Origin: Propionibacteriaceae bacterium
GTDB lineage: Bacteria > Actinomycetota > Actinomycetes > Propionibacteriales > Propionibacteriaceae
NCBI GenBank assembly: GCA_030538175.1
Contig: JAUNUL010000142.1
Span: 1-7,283 of the forward strand
Length of the DNA: 7,283 nucleotides
Reading direction: 5' to 3'
This document shows, in pieces, positions 6,258-7,283 of the stretch. A program made the position numbers and the translations under genes. The stretch's first letter is position 1. Each line of letters starts with the position of its first letter. A model generated the notes under the pieces. That model had not been told where the DNA came from. It saw only the letters and a list, made by a program, of their open reading frames with translations, and ran no database searches.

Positions 6258-7283
6258 CGCGGCTGCTCCTTCGGCTCCTTGGGTTGGGTGGCCAACCACT
6301 GGACGAACACTTCGAAGGCCTCCACCAATTCGGTGGCCAGCGGCACCGGTGAGGGTTCACGGGTGAGGATGTCGGTGGTCAACGCATCCAGCGCGGTCAG
6401 ATCCTGGTCATCGCCGAAGCCGAGCTGCACCGCTCGGGTGCGCTGCCCGGCCAATCTGGCCACCAGATCCTGATGTTGCTGCAAGGCCTGGGTATACGCA
6501 TCCTGGACCACCTGCATCGCCCGGCCGACCCGATGGAGCTTCTCCAAATAGGCCTCGAGCTCGGTGCGGGTGTTCGGCACCGGCCCGAGCGCCTCCGGGT
6601 CCGGGACCGCATAGCGCGGGGCCGGGACGACCCGGCGTACGCACTGGGCCACGAGCTGTGCCATCGCGGCCTGTCGGGATTCCAGATCGCTGCGCAGTTC
6701 TCGGGCCTTCTCGACCAGGCCCCTGGCCTCCCGACGCTCGACCCCCCCCACGATCAGATCGCGCTCGAACCGTGCGGCCTCGATCTCTGCCGGGCCGATA
6801 AGCCCGCCGATGTCACCGCCGCGATCCAGGCGTTCGACCATGCCGGCCACGCGGGTCGACAAGTCGGCGAGTTTCGCTTCGGGTGCTGCACGCAATGCCG
6901 GTGGCTCCAGCGCGACCTGATCGCGGATCCGCTCCACCTGTGCCCGCAATTCACGCAACCGCGCGGTGACCTGGTCGGCATCTGGATCCAACGCCAGCCG
7001 GGTCCGCAGTTGCGCAGCCATCGCATCCGACAACCGGCAGGCCTCTGGTAGTGACACCGATAATCCGCTGACGTCGCTGCCCAGACCTTCCGGCACGTCC
7101 TTCTCGGCCCGCCCGGCCAGCAAGGAAGGGTCGAGGGTCGCATCCAGCCGCCCCCAGATCAAGGCGGCCATGCGCTCCCGCTCCGTCAGACCCACCCGCC
7201 CGGAATCCCAGGTGGCCAACAGCAGATCCAACCGATCCTTCACGGCCTTCCACAGGGCCAGCGACAGCATCATGTCCTTGGTC
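6254..7283 (-). CDS. Helical coiled-coil-rich protein of unknown function, 5' end outside window
   Basis: I do not recognise this family. The reading frame is open to the right edge. ATG codons occur at 7273 and 7270, but the only Shine-Dalgarno-like bases (AAGGA at 7275-7279) sit too close to them, so I treat the protein as N-terminally truncated; a start at 7270 is not excluded. The visible 343 or so residues are soluble: no signal peptide, no membrane segment, very few cysteines. They are rich in Leu, Ala, Arg, Glu and Gln with heptad-like stretches, notably around residues 98-125, 160-205 and 235-280 counted from the ATG at 7273, suggesting long helices or coiled coils. The C-terminus is charged (KEPKEQPR). 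Its TGA overlaps the GTG of the kinase gene, so it is almost certainly co-transcribed and translationally coupled. In Mycobacterium and Corynebacterium, pknG neighbours encode GlnX and GlnH; this part is neither a membrane protein nor a solute-binding protein. A structural partner of the kinase cassette is my inference. Confidence 0.8.
   Translation of the reverse strand, partial: TKDMMLSLALWKAVKDRLDLLLATWDSGRVGLTERERMAALIWGRLDATLDPSLLAGRAEKDVPEGLGSDVSGLSVSLPEACRLSDAMAAQLRTRLALDPDADQVTARLRELRAQVERIRDQVALEPPALRAAPEAKLADLSTRVAGMVERLDRGGDIGGLIGPAEIEAARFERDLIVGGVERREARGLVEKARELRSDLESRQAAMAQLVAQCVRRVVPAPRYAVPDPEALGPVPNTRTELEAYLEKLHRVGRAMQVVQDAYTQALQQHQDLVARLAGQRTRAVQLGFGDDQDLTALDALTTDILTREPSPVPLATELVEAFEVFVQWLATQPKEPKEQPR
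6265..6280 (-). promoter_or_regulatory. Tandem Shine-Dalgarno motifs fixing the kinase start at GTG 6257
   Basis: On the minus strand AAGGAGC occurs twice, at 6274-6280 and 6265-6271. The proximal AGGAG ends 8 nt before GTG 6257, which overlaps the upstream TGA (6254-6256) as GTGA. The longer possibility, GTG at 6299, has no ribosome binding site and would add 14 residues that do not belong to the zinc ribbon. I therefore chose 6257. Confidence 0.85.

Noticed and set aside
6258..6299. Longer kinase start at GTG 6299
   Set aside because: No ribosome binding site; GTG 6257 has tandem AAGGAGC motifs and the GTGA overlap, and the protein then begins directly at the zinc ribbon.

Overview
This window is a dense, GC-rich stretch in which every gene I can support lies on the minus strand and reads from right to left. 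The composition, frequent GTG starts, GTGA stop/start overlaps and above all a full-length PknG-type kinase point to an actinobacterium. I cannot name the genus from the sequence alone; a Propionibacteriales-like or other non-mycobacterial lineage is only a guess.

In transcription order, the layout is: (1) the 3' part of a gene for a helical, coiled-coil-rich soluble protein, cut by the right edge (6254-7283); (2) a PknG-like serine/threonine kinase carrying two extra N-terminal zinc ribbons ahead of the usual rubredoxin-like, kinase and TPR-like domains (3891-6257); (3) a PP2C-family phosphatase with two N-terminal zinc ribbons (2464-3894); (4) a cytosolic von Willebrand factor A (vWA) protein with an intact MIDAS metal site (1164-2441); (5) a protein with two zinc ribbons, a long Pro/Ala-rich linker and a C-terminal FHA phosphothreonine-binding domain (202-1161). 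The first three genes are joined by two GTGA overlaps, the next gap is 22 bp and the last is 2 bp, so this is very probably one operon with translational coupling. The left 201 bp has no convincing gene but contains a long imperfect inverted repeat just past the last stop codon.

Together the genes form a self-contained protein-phosphorylation cassette: kinase (writer), PP2C (eraser), FHA protein (reader), and a vWA protein that could be scaffold or target, plus a coiled-coil partner. It resembles two known themes. One is the mycobacterial/corynebacterial PknG module, where the kinase acts with GlnH, GlnX and the FHA protein GarA. The other is the vWA-PP2C-kinase 'TerY-P' triads described from comparative genomics. 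It is identical to neither on what is visible here. A distinctive trait is that the kinase, phosphatase and FHA protein share closely similar short zinc ribbons (pattern [D/T]-x-YC-x2-CG), as if all three dock on the same partner or assemble with each other. The signal sensed and the physiological output cannot be read from this window.
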